DNA from: Clostridia bacterium
GTDB lineage: Bacteria; Bacillota; Clostridia; Oscillospirales; CAG-272
Length of the DNA stretch: 64,000 nucleotides
Direction of reading: 5' to 3'
Assembly (NCBI GenBank): GCA_017464805.1
Contig: JAFTYE010000016.1
Coordinates: 244,167-308,166 of the forward strand
The notes beneath the pieces were generated by a model that was not told the DNA's origin, ran no database searches, and was given only the letters and a program-made list of their open reading frames with translations. The translations under genes and the position numbers were made by a program. This document shows positions 7,453 to 13,997 of this stretch, in pieces. Position 1 is the first letter of the stretch; the number at the start of each line of letters is the position of its first letter.

Positions 7453-7776
7453 ATGGCAAAAATCATCGGATTTGAAAGACATGAGTATCACATTGAGGCA
7501 GAAGGAAAAAGTCCTGCGAGAGATTTCGTAGGTTTCAAGGTGCACCTCTCGGCTCCTGTCGATCCCACCAAGGGCATTGGCGAAACGAGTATGGTCTATC
7601 CTGTATCTGCGGACTCCTTCTCGGTGATCTTCCGTGGTCACGGCGCGGACGAGCTGCCGAGCCTGGTCGGACAGGAAGTGCTCTATGAGCTCTCGCCCTC
7701 CGGCAAGAAAATGGTACTGTCGAGCGTGATCCTGATCTCGGACTTTATCAAAAGCCAGCAGAAGGCGGTAAAGTAA
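7453..7776 (+). CDS. Phage protein of unknown function; candidate ssDNA-binding protein
   Basis: A 107-residue soluble protein with a good AGAGG ribosome site, placed between the early genes and the membrane protein cluster. It is predicted to be mostly beta-strand (alternating hydrophobic pattern in FVGFKVHLSAP, SFSVIFRG and VLYELSPSGK), with a short basic tail (KSQQKAVK). In filamentous phages the gene just upstream of the coat genes often encodes the single-stranded DNA-binding protein (gpV-like), and size and fold tendency fit. I do not recognise a specific family, so the call is positional. Confidence 0.5.
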   Translation: MAKIIGFERHEYHIEAEGKSPARDFVGFKVHLSAPVDPTKGIGETSMVYPVSADSFSVIFRGHGADELPSLVGQEVLYELSPSGKKMVLSSVILISDFIKSQQKAVK

Positions 7777-7777
7777 C

Positions 7778-7957
7778 GTGTTCTACTTACTGTTGCTTGC
7801 CCTGCTCCTGGTCTACGTGATCTTGCAGGGCAGGCTTGTTGCAAAGCGCATGGAAGCGCAAAACGAACGCCTGACGGATCTTGAGGATACCGTCGGGCTT
7901 ATGATCCAGGCGAAAACGGATGCGAGTGCGGCCGACGCGCAGACGGATAGCGAATAA
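7778..7957 (+). CDS. 59-residue membrane peptide of the phage
   Basis: This short gene starts with GTG at 7778, one base after the previous stop, and encodes 59 residues. It has an N-terminal membrane helix (FYLLLLALLLVYVIL), a basic stretch (RLVAKRMEAQ) and then a short coiled-coil-like acidic tail. It fits the series of tiny membrane proteins that surround the coat gene in inoviruses. The usual phage-like tight spacing and absence of stops support it; no strong ribosome site is visible, so translation may be coupled. Confidence 0.6.
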   Translation: MFYLLLLALLLVYVILQGRLVAKRMEAQNERLTDLEDTVGLMIQAKTDASAADAQTDSE

Positions 7958-7977
7958 AAGAAAGAGAGGTATAAGTT

Positions 7978-8229
7978 ACGAATAATCCTATTCAACTGAT
8001 CCAGGCAATGTTTGAAGGTGCTGTCTCGGCAGTGCAGGGCTATGCCGGTATGATCAATACCGCATTCAAGTCCGTTCTGTACGGCACGACTGTCGGAACG
8101 GACGGTGTGATCACCTATGGCACTACGTACACCGATCTTGCACAGTTTCTCTTTACGATCGGCGGTATCGCCTTGGGCGTAGGTGCAGCATGGTTCTTCC
8201 TGCGTCTTCTGAAACGTCGGGGGGCATAA
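7978..8229 (+). CDS. Candidate major coat protein of the filamentous phage
   Basis: The protein is 73 residues if it starts at ATG 8008, or 83 if it starts at the in-frame ACG at 7978. The ACG has an ideal AGAGAGG eight bases upstream, while the ATG has none, so I give the longer span. An amphipathic N-terminal part is followed by one membrane helix (FLFTIGGIALGVGAAWFFL) and a basic C-terminus (RLLKRRGA). That is the layout of inovirus coat proteins, whose basic end lines the DNA inside the virion. There is no cleavable signal peptide; phage Pf3 coat protein also lacks one. It is directly followed by the adsorption-like gene. Confidence 0.65.
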   Translation, partial: TNNPIQLIQAMFEGAVSAVQGYAGMINTAFKSVLYGTTVGTDGVITYGTTYTDLAQFLFTIGGIALGVGAAWFFLRLLKRRGA

Positions 8230-8232
8230 CCT

Positions 8233-9444
8233 ATGACAGAACAGAGCAAGAGAAGATCGCGCTCTGTCATGGTAAGGGTGTCGGCATTGGTCGGCACCCT
8301 TATTGTGATATTGAGCGCATGTATCATGCCGGTGTCGGCCGGTGTTTTTGAGCAAGATCTGCTTACCATGGATAAGCAAACTTTTGTAGCGTATAGTAAT
8401 GATATTCCGTATTATCATTGGATTGATGCAGATTCGGAAGACGTGGCGAGCGATATTAACATTAAAGAATATAACGAGGAGAACCCGTATTACTGTTACT
8501 ACCGTATAAACGTTTTTTTGGATTATAATCCGGATGATTTATATAAAGAAACCGGCATACTTACGGATGTTGTTTGCAATCTGCAATATTTGAACATCCC
8601 GAATGAGAAGGTGCATTCGGTACGTTGGGCAGGGAGCGGTCTTGGCGGTTCTCAGATCGAGCATGGTATCCGTTATACGGATCAAGTTCACGGCGCGAAC
8701 GTTAATTCATGGACGCGATATTCTTATGGTTATGGGTCTGTGGATGAGGTTTTTGTCAAAATGTGGTATGACAGAGACAATAGATCCGTTGAGTACATGC
8801 TATACGTTTGGTCGTATGAGGCCGGTCTTGTTAAGCGAAGAGAGTCTGTTCCTGTGGTATCAGCTCCTCCTTATCCGCAGGTCAAAGTAGTGCATCAGGC
8901 TTGTAATGTCGAGATTTCGTATGCTTTCGGTAAAGAAGCACAGGTTTATTATGCCCTTGCGAATCTTGATGAGCTACTGGATGACTCGTATAATCAAGGC
9001 TATAAAGTCGGTGAAGATGAGGGGTATACAAGTGGTTACCAGGAAGGATACACTGCCGGTGAAACACTTGGTAACGCCAACAGTGCAGCAGCACGAGAGG
9101 AAGGCTACGATACCGGCTATGCCGAAGGATTCGCAGAAGGCAGCGTTGCCAACTTGCAAGACTTTGCGGACTACGTGAAACAGCAAGGGGTTACTTTTAC
9201 GGATCAGATCAGTTACGGCACACTTTATAAGGCCATCCGAGATAAGGGCTGGACAGATTCGGTGGACCAGGGTACGCTTACTACGAAGTTGATCTTCACA
9301 GCTCTTGAAGCACCGGTGAACGTGATCCTGGGATCTCTCAACTTCGAGGTCTTCGGCATCAATTTTGCCGCTGTGACGTTTGCGATCTTGGCAGCGGTTA
9401 TCGTTCTCTTCATTCTCCGTGTCGTGATCGATATTATCGTTTGA
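8233..9444 (+). CDS. Exported, membrane-anchored phage protein (candidate adsorption/minor coat protein)
   Basis: A 403-residue protein. Residues 1-36 form a signal peptide with a basic start and hydrophobic core; cleavage could be after VSA (36) or, as a lipoprotein, before Cys30 in LSAC. The body (37-250) is a Tyr-rich extracellular domain of unknown fold with cysteines at 88, 115 and 224. Residues 253-303 carry imperfect G-Y-x2-G repeats such as YTSGYQEGYTAG. Residues 377-400 form a C-terminal membrane anchor. Size, secretion signal, anchor and position after the coat gene match pIII-like adsorption proteins, so this should be the host-range determinant. No sequence match to pIII is visible. 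Confidence 0.7.
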   Translation: MTEQSKRRSRSVMVRVSALVGTLIVILSACIMPVSAGVFEQDLLTMDKQTFVAYSNDIPYYHWIDADSEDVASDINIKEYNEENPYYCYYRINVFLDYNPDDLYKETGILTDVVCNLQYLNIPNEKVHSVRWAGSGLGGSQIEHGIRYTDQVHGANVNSWTRYSYGYGSVDEVFVKMWYDRDNRSVEYMLYVWSYEAGLVKRRESVPVVSAPPYPQVKVVHQACNVEISYAFGKEAQVYYALANLDELLDDSYNQGYKVGEDEGYTSGYQEGYTAGETLGNANSAAAREEGYDTGYAEGFAEGSVANLQDFADYVKQQGVTFTDQISYGTLYKAIRDKGWTDSVDQGTLTTKLIFTALEAPVNVILGSLNFEVFGINFAAVTFAILAAVIVLFILRVVIDIIV

Positions 9445-9455
9445 TGGAGGTATAA

Positions 9456-9737
9456 ATGCAAGCATTTTATAATTCGTTTATGGAGATCATCAGCTACATA
9501 GCCGGTGAATCGCTTACTCTTAAACCTCTCACGGTTTTAAGCTCTGAGATCGTTGGCTTGATCGGAACGGAAGGATGGTCTTGGATTTCTTATTTCCTGG
9601 TTCCGGTCAATCTTCTTTCTCTTTTCGTGCAAGGATCTATGGTCTATGCCTCGTGTTGGTTGTTGCTTTTTTTGCCCTGGCGGCTGTTCCGTAAGCTGAT
9701 CGGATTCTCCCCGGAAAGGAAGGTGATCCGTAAATGA
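9456..9737 (+). CDS. Small phage membrane protein (pVI-like position)
   Basis: A 93-residue protein with GGAGG upstream of ATG 9456. It has one or two membrane helices in the second half (ISYFLVPVNLLSLFV and MVYASCWLLLFLP) and a basic C-terminus (RKLIGFSPERKVIRK). It lies between the adsorption-like gene and the assembly genes, where filamentous phages encode a tail-tip minor coat protein. The assignment is by position and hydropathy only. It overlaps the next gene by four bases. Confidence 0.6.
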   Translation: MQAFYNSFMEIISYIAGESLTLKPLTVLSSEIVGLIGTEGWSWISYFLVPVNLLSLFVQGSMVYASCWLLLFLPWRLFRKLIGFSPERKVIRK

Positions 9738-10453
9738 CAAGATCGGAGTTTTACGCAGAGAAAAGTCGCCAACGGTCGGAGTTCTATGCAGAGAAAAGTC
9801 GCCAACGGTCGGAGTTCTATGCACAAAAGCAACGTGAACGTGTCGCAGCTCGCGCCGATGCGCGACGTGGGCAGATCAGATCACGTGCATTTCGTAGCGT
9901 TAGCCGTGGCGGCGGCTCGATCGCTCGCACGTTCGTTTCGTCCTTCGGCACTGTCCTTGAAGTATTTTTGGCGATCCTTCTTTTGTTCGGCATGTACAAT
10001 GCCTCCGGCGGTTATACGAATATCGAAAAAGGTATTGTTACTCCCGTTGCAGGGGTGATTGAAAATGCGAGCGCGGACGATGAGGTAGGAGTTGCCGCCA
10101 CAAACTTGGGATATGCTGCGGTGTATGACAGTATGTCGGGCGGTATCGGATGGGTTAAGGATGGAAACGGTGATTTCGTTGGCCGTTATATGACAACGAG
10201 CTCCTTCATCGATAAACTCATGGAAATGGATACCGGTGATGGCGACAACATCATTGATAAAGGCTTGTCTGTGCTTTTTAGAAACGTGGTGAATGCTTTT
10301 ATAGATTCTCCCGATGTTCCGGATCTGTCTGACGGTGTAGAAGATGAAGAATGGAACGCTTGGCGTGAAAAATGGGAAAGCTTGCCCGTTGTCGGCGGTT
10401 GGTTCGGAAAACTGTTTGATTGGGTAGAGGACATGAAGGAGAGTAACGGATGA
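9734..10453 (+). CDS. Phage membrane protein with basic repeats at its N-terminus
   Basis: A 239-residue protein. Residues 2-29 are nearly three copies of the 11-residue unit RSEFYAEKSRQ, encoded by 33-bp tandem DNA repeats. An Arg-rich stretch follows (to about residue 60), then a single membrane helix (VLEVFLAILLLFGMY). The C-terminal part (from ~85) is acidic and probably outside the cell. It overlaps both neighbours by four bases and directly precedes the Zot-like ATPase. A basic cytoplasmic tail plus one membrane helix suggests a partner of the assembly ATPase that contacts DNA or coat protein; this is inference. Confidence 0.6.
   Translation: MTRSEFYAEKSRQRSEFYAEKSRQRSEFYAQKQRERVAARADARRGQIRSRAFRSVSRGGGSIARTFVSSFGTVLEVFLAILLLFGMYNASGGYTNIEKGIVTPVAGVIENASADDEVGVAATNLGYAAVYDSMSGGIGWVKDGNGDFVGRYMTTSSFIDKLMEMDTGDGDNIIDKGLSVLFRNVVNAFIDSPDVPDLSDGVEDEEWNAWREKWESLPVVGGWFGKLFDWVEDMKESNG
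9743..9826 (+). repeat. 33-bp tandem repeat within a phage membrane protein gene
   Basis: Two near-identical 33-bp units (9743-9775 and 9776-9808) are followed by a partial third. The unit length keeps the frame and adds 11 residues per copy. Copy number could vary by slippage and change the length of the cytoplasmic tail. Confidence 0.9.
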
Positions 10454-11295
10454 TCTGGATCTGGCTTGTTATTATCGTGATCGTTATTGTGATCTTCCGC
10501 AGGAAGTTCTACTCCTTCCAGGTGGGAACCCTCAACGGCTTCGTTGGCGGCAACGGCACCGGCAAGACGTTCTGCGCTACCTGGCTTGCCGTGAAGACTT
10601 TCCGTCGACGTTGGCGCGCGACGTTGTTCGCTAACATGCGCCGCACGGTAGCAAATTGGTTTCGCACCAAGAAGCGCAAAAAGCCTCTGCATGAGATGCC
10701 GATCCTGGTCTCCAATATTCCGATGCGGATCCCGTGGCATGGCAAGTCGTACAAGCTCCTCCCGGAGCATCTGCTTCTGAAGGAGAGGCTGCCGCAGCGT
10801 TCTGTGATCCTCATTGACGAGCACGGACAGTGGTGCAGCCAGTTCGGCTACAACAATCCCAACGCGATCAACAACGGCGCATACGACGAGTTTTTGAGGC
10901 TCTGCCGTCACTACGGAGATTTTGCGGTCTTTGTCTGCGAGCAGTGCAGCGAGAATATCATCTTCTCCTGTCGCCGCCGCTTGCAGTCGCTCAATAACAT
11001 GATGGGGATCTCCTTCTTCTCGATCCTCCCCATCTTTGTGGCGAGAGTCCGCACGGTGTCGGTGTCGGAGGAGATCAAGACGGTAGAGACCGGCATGGAC
11101 GGTGCGAGCTCGCGCCTGGTGATCGGGCTTGTACCGTTTCGCCCCCTCTACGACTCTCGCAGCTTTTCCGGGCGTTATGATACCGTGCCGGCGTTCCGTT
11201 GGCGCAGGTACAAGTCCGACACGATGAAGACGAACACGGTCATCACGTGTCCGTATGAAAAGGTCTTCGCAGATACCAAAAACGAGGACGATTAA
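10450..11295 (+). CDS. Zot/pI-family filamentous phage assembly ATPase
   Basis: A 281-residue P-loop ATPase. Walker A is GGNGTGKT at residues 33-40 and Walker B is VILIDE at 119-124. The N-terminal membrane helix (residues 2-16, almost all Ile/Val/Leu/Trp) directly precedes the ATPase domain. Proteins of this family drive extrusion of filamentous virions through the inner membrane; 'zonular occludens toxin' is only the historical family name. In Ff pI the membrane helix follows the ATPase domain, so this copy has the opposite layout and lacks the exported C-terminal part. It is the hallmark gene for calling the element an inovirus. Confidence 0.88.
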   Translation: MIWIWLVIIVIVIVIFRRKFYSFQVGTLNGFVGGNGTGKTFCATWLAVKTFRRRWRATLFANMRRTVANWFRTKKRKKPLHEMPILVSNIPMRIPWHGKSYKLLPEHLLLKERLPQRSVILIDEHGQWCSQFGYNNPNAINNGAYDEFLRLCRHYGDFAVFVCEQCSENIIFSCRRRLQSLNNMMGISFFSILPIFVARVRTVSVSEEIKTVETGMDGASSRLVIGLVPFRPLYDSRSFSGRYDTVPAFRWRRYKSDTMKTNTVITCPYEKVFADTKNEDD

Positions 11296-11313
11296 GCGGG
11301 GGCGGCACGGGTT

Positions 11314-11381
11314 CCGGGTGGGGGGCCTGCCCCCCCACCCGGGGCTCGCGCTGGCCTCGCGTGCGCGCGTATGCGCGCGCA
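11314..11381. other. Strong GC-rich hairpins between zot and rep genes
   Basis: A 12-bp perfect stem (11314-11325 with 11331-11342) and a second 8-bp stem (11362-11369 with 11374-11381) fill the gap between the assembly ATPase and the replication gene. The first lacks a T run, so it is not a classic terminator. It may be a transcription pause site, a secondary origin or a packaging element. Confidence 0.5.
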
Positions 11382-11451
11382 TTACTTGATATTAACCACA
11401 AAATTCAATCAGCGACCCCTTGAAAAGTCAATAAATATCGAGGTTTTTGCC

Positions 11452-12510
11452 ATGCATGAATATGACGGAAATCAAGAAGAGATCATCACCCTGGATAAGG
11501 ACGTGCATATCAAACCCAACGGTGATATTCTCTATAAAAATCATCGATATTTCGGTGAAGAGGTTGATATTGTTGATCTTGCTGACCCCGAGAGAAAATA
11601 CGCGCGGAAGATCCTGCATTTCAAAGACGGTTTTTATAAGGTCTATTCCTGTAACAAAGAAAAATTCCGCATCCCTGTGCCGAAGGCATATGCTTGCCCG
11701 AAATTTGATCCTTGGGGCGATGCCGAGGAAGAGGATGTAGAGGAAGAGGAAAACAGCAGCAGGGAAGAGCTTAACGAAAAACGAGAACGTAAGGATGTTT
11801 TATGGCGCGCCAAGCAGCGAGTCGAGCAGCTTGTACTTTTGAATGACTACACCTATTTTCTTACGATCACCTTCGGTGACGGTATTGATGCCAGGAACGT
11901 AAAAGAGGTAATGCCGAAAATGAGGAATTGGCTGCAAAATCAAGCAGCACGAAAAGGCCTTGAATATGTGCTCATACCCGAATATCACAAGGACGGCAGA
12001 ATACACGCTCACGCTCTGATCAATGACAAATTAGACCTGGTGGATAGCGGTACGCGAATGGTAAAGGGCTATAACAAGCCTGTTTCGCTTGATACGATCC
12101 ACCGTAAAAAGATATCCGAGGCGCAGATCCGCTGCACCGTGTACAACGTTCCTGCTTGGCGGTACGGCTTTTCTACCGCTATTCCGGTAGACGGCAACCG
12201 TCTTGCTCTTGCAAACTACGTGACGAAGTACGTCACGAAGGGAGCAGAAAAGATCTTCGGCCGTTATTATTGGTGCAGCCGTAACCAGGAAATGTACCCG
12301 GCTACGGAGTACGTCAAAATGAGCCCTTACGCCTTTTACGATCTCCCCGGCAAGGAATATTGGGTGCGCGGCTCGGATTGCCGGTATAAGTACGAAAACC
12401 ACGTCACCGTGAAGATCGGTGAAGAGGTCGAGTACTTCAACCAAGTGAATGACATATTAAAGCACGATTGGAAGGTAACAGAGGATGACCTTGTTCGAGT
12501 TAGCAACTGA
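11452..12510 (+). CDS. Rolling-circle replication initiator (HUH endonuclease)
   Basis: A 352-residue protein started at ATG 11452, with GAGG upstream; an in-frame extension from 11371 has no ribosome site and runs through the hairpins. Three HUH motifs are in order: motif I FLTITFGD (136-143), motif II with two metal-binding histidines in RIHAHALI (183-190), and motif III YVTKYVTK (256-263) with candidate nicking tyrosines Tyr256 and Tyr260. A Glu-rich linker sits at 91-110. It should nick the double-strand origin and start single-strand synthesis, the job of gpII in Ff. It overlaps the integrase gene by 26 bases. Confidence 0.87.
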   Translation: MHEYDGNQEEIITLDKDVHIKPNGDILYKNHRYFGEEVDIVDLADPERKYARKILHFKDGFYKVYSCNKEKFRIPVPKAYACPKFDPWGDAEEEDVEEEENSSREELNEKRERKDVLWRAKQRVEQLVLLNDYTYFLTITFGDGIDARNVKEVMPKMRNWLQNQAARKGLEYVLIPEYHKDGRIHAHALINDKLDLVDSGTRMVKGYNKPVSLDTIHRKKISEAQIRCTVYNVPAWRYGFSTAIPVDGNRLALANYVTKYVTKGAEKIFGRYYWCSRNQEMYPATEYVKMSPYAFYDLPGKEYWVRGSDCRYKYENHVTVKIGEEVEYFNQVNDILKHDWKVTEDDLVRVSN

Positions 12511-13366
12511 TTTCGACCAAAACTACATAGCGCGTCGCTTGAAGCTTACGACAGCCGACGGCTACCGGCGGAATATGCGAAAGCATATTCTGCCATATCT
12601 CGGCCCGATCGATATCGAGATGATCGGATACAGTAACATTGATAGCTTGGTGAAGATCCTGGAACAGCAGGGGCTTTCCAACACGACCGTGATCTACGTT
12701 CTGGCCACGCTCCGTAAAATGTATTCCTACGCTTTTAAGCGTGGCTATTGTGCTATTAACCCTTTGATCCTGTACGACTTTCCCCGGCGCGATCGATACA
12801 ATTATCGGGTCTTGACCGAGGAACAAGTTAAGCAGCTCCTTGATGGAACAATCAGCAAAACTGACTACATTGCGTATATGTTGGCCGTTCGGTACGGCCT
12901 TCGCCGCGGCGAGATTCTCGGCTTGAAGGATGAGGACGTCAATGCCGGGAGAGTGTACGTTATGCGTACTCGTGCTGTTGTTGGTGGGGAAGAGGTCGTT
13001 TCTACACCAAAAAATGGACGTTTTCGGGTGATCAAGCTCACGGAGGGGGATTTCAAAATCATCCGAGCATATCAATACGCCCGGCACATGAATGTTGACG
13101 GTTATCTTTTGCGCTCTGATCACGGTCAAGCTATTTCTCCGGCGATCCTGGACAAGCATTTTCGGGTGCAGCTGCGCCGGCTCGGCTTGCCGTCTATCCG
13201 TTTTCATGATCTGCGACATACGTATGCGACGGTCATGCTTTCCCACGGCGTGAACCCGAAGATCGTGTCTTCGGTTCTCGGTCACTCTGATATTGGTATC
13301 ACGTTAGATCTGTACAGTCATTATTCCGTTGACATGCAGGATGCATGTCTGGCGGTTCTATCTTAA
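12485..13366 (+). CDS. Tyrosine integrase of the prophage
   Basis: A 293-residue XerC/D-type recombinase. The N-terminal core-binding domain spans ~1-105 and the catalytic domain ~110-290. The catalytic set is visible: Arg140 (YGLRRGE), Lys176 (TPKNGR), His241 and Arg244 (HDLRH), His267 (LGHSD) and Tyr277 (LYSHY). It should recombine the 65-bp core in the tRNA-Ser gene for integration and, perhaps with an excision factor, for excision. Many inoviruses instead exploit the host XerCD/dif system, so an own integrase targeting a tRNA is notable. The start overlaps the end of the rep gene, implying joint expression. Confidence 0.93.
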   Translation: MTLFELATDFDQNYIARRLKLTTADGYRRNMRKHILPYLGPIDIEMIGYSNIDSLVKILEQQGLSNTTVIYVLATLRKMYSYAFKRGYCAINPLILYDFPRRDRYNYRVLTEEQVKQLLDGTISKTDYIAYMLAVRYGLRRGEILGLKDEDVNAGRVYVMRTRAVVGGEEVVSTPKNGRFRVIKLTEGDFKIIRAYQYARHMNVDGYLLRSDHGQAISPAILDKHFRVQLRRLGLPSIRFHDLRHTYATVMLSHGVNPKIVSSVLGHSDIGITLDLYSHYSVDMQDACLAVLS

Positions 13367-13387
13367 TTTTGGAGGTTTACGTTTGCT

Positions 13388-13762
13388 ATGAAAATGAATG
13401 AATTAGGTTTCGCTGTTTTGATCACCACGGACGGTGACGTTGACGTTATTGAGATGCCTTACAATTATGACAAGTATCGTGCGGCTATCCGTGCTCCGTA
13501 TTTTGAGAACGTTTTCATGCATAATCCTTTGTTACGTGATATCGTGATGATGGTTGACGAGGACGAGGAAGGAAAGCTCACCGGCAAGCCTGTGAATTGG
13601 ATCGCTTCAGCTCTCTATGCAAACCCTTATGATCTGATCGTTGGTGAAGCTCTGATCCTTCGTCTTGCACGTGTAGGTGAGTATAACGAGCTTGATTGTC
13701 TCCCCTTTGCCACCAAGGAAGAAGCAGAGGAGTGCAAGAGCATTATCGGAGTGCTTGTATAA
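13388..13762 (+). CDS. DUF3846-like phage protein
   Basis: A 124-residue soluble acidic protein, the last gene before the right attachment site. Features resembling the DUF3846 family are an opening beta-strand, the MVDEDEEGKLTGKPVN segment and a YDLIVGEALIL strand. Such proteins are frequent in phages and plasmids of Bacillota and their function is unknown. GGAGG lies upstream, rather far (12 bases) from ATG 13388. It is followed by a terminator that abuts the att core. Being next to the integrase, it could affect excision, which is speculation. Confidence 0.6.
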   Translation: MKMNELGFAVLITTDGDVDVIEMPYNYDKYRAAIRAPYFENVFMHNPLLRDIVMMVDEDEEGKLTGKPVNWIASALYANPYDLIVGEALILRLARVGEYNELDCLPFATKEEAEECKSIIGVLV

Positions 13763-13768
13763 ACAAAA

Positions 13769-13795
13769 AAGGGCGGCAGAAAGCCGTCCTTTTTC
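13769..13795. terminator. Terminator at the right end of the prophage
   Basis: A 7-bp stem with one G-T pair (13771-13777 with 13783-13789) is flanked by A-rich sequence on the left and a T run on the right, so it can work in both directions. It closes the phage operon and also gives the reconstituted tRNA-Ser gene a new terminator. Confidence 0.75.
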
Positions 13796-13796
13796 T

Positions 13797-13861
13797 ATTG
13801 TGGCGGAGAGAAAGAGATTCGAACTCTTGAACCGCTATCAACGGTTACACGATTTCCAGTC
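13797..13861 (-). repeat. Right attachment site (phage-derived tRNA 3' half)
   Basis: The second copy of the 65-bp core. By position it is supplied by the phage and restores the 3' half of tRNA-Ser exactly. Confidence 0.92.
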
Positions 13862-13892
13862 GTGCGCCTTAGACCAACTCAGCCATCTCTCC
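13801..13892 (-). tRNA. tRNA-Ser(GGA), reconstituted by the prophage
   Basis: On the minus strand the 92-nt gene has a 7-bp acceptor stem (GGAGAGA with TCTCTCC), a discriminator G and encoded CCA, a long class II variable arm, and an anticodon loop CTGGAAA reading GGA (serine UCC/UCU). The 3' 61 bases of the tRNA are identical to the remnant at 5425-5485. Its 5' half is chromosomal and its 3' half is phage-supplied. Confidence 0.95.
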
Positions 13893-13962
13893 ACGACTTT
13901 TGCATTATAACATATTATTTCCAAAAATGCAATAGTTTTCGCGAAAAAATAAAATTTTTTTC

Positions 13963-13996
13963 AAAAAAGCGAAGGGAAGACCCCTTCGCTTTTTTA
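13963..13996 (-). terminator. Terminator of the flavodoxin-like gene
   Basis: A stem of about 14 bp (13963-13976 with 13982-13995) with a T run on the minus strand, just past the stop codon of the next gene. Confidence 0.85.
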
Positions 13997-13997
13997 C

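Larger units (their letters stand above)
5421..13861. mobile_element. Inovirus-like (filamentous phage) prophage in tRNA-Ser
   Basis: The element is bounded by identical 65-bp copies of the 3' part of tRNA-Ser plus four flanking bases (5421-5485 and 13797-13861), so one period is 8,376 bp. It encodes a Zot/pI-like assembly ATPase with Walker A and B motifs, an HUH rolling-circle initiator, a run of small membrane or exported proteins between them, a tyrosine integrase, and a divergent repressor module with operators. Size, gene order and content fit an integrative inovirus. No terminase, portal, tail, conjugation or secretin gene is present. Every gene looks open, with one possible frameshift at 7334-7340, so the prophage may be functional. 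Confidence 0.88.

Noticed and set aside
9743..9826. CRISPR-like repeats
   Set aside because: The units are directly adjacent without spacers and lie inside a coding frame.
10450..11295. A zonular occludens toxin
   Set aside because: Only the ATPase domain shared with phage pI is present; the toxin-active C-terminal part described in Vibrio Zot is absent.
10186..11382. A 398-residue minus-strand frame opposite the Zot gene
   Set aside because: Antisense to three well-supported phage genes, with no ribosome site and no domain.
5421..13861. The element as an integrative conjugative element or rolling-circle plasmid
   Set aside because: No relaxase with mobilisation context, coupling protein or type IV secretion genes; the Zot-like ATPase and the coat/adsorption-like membrane proteins point to a filamentous phage.
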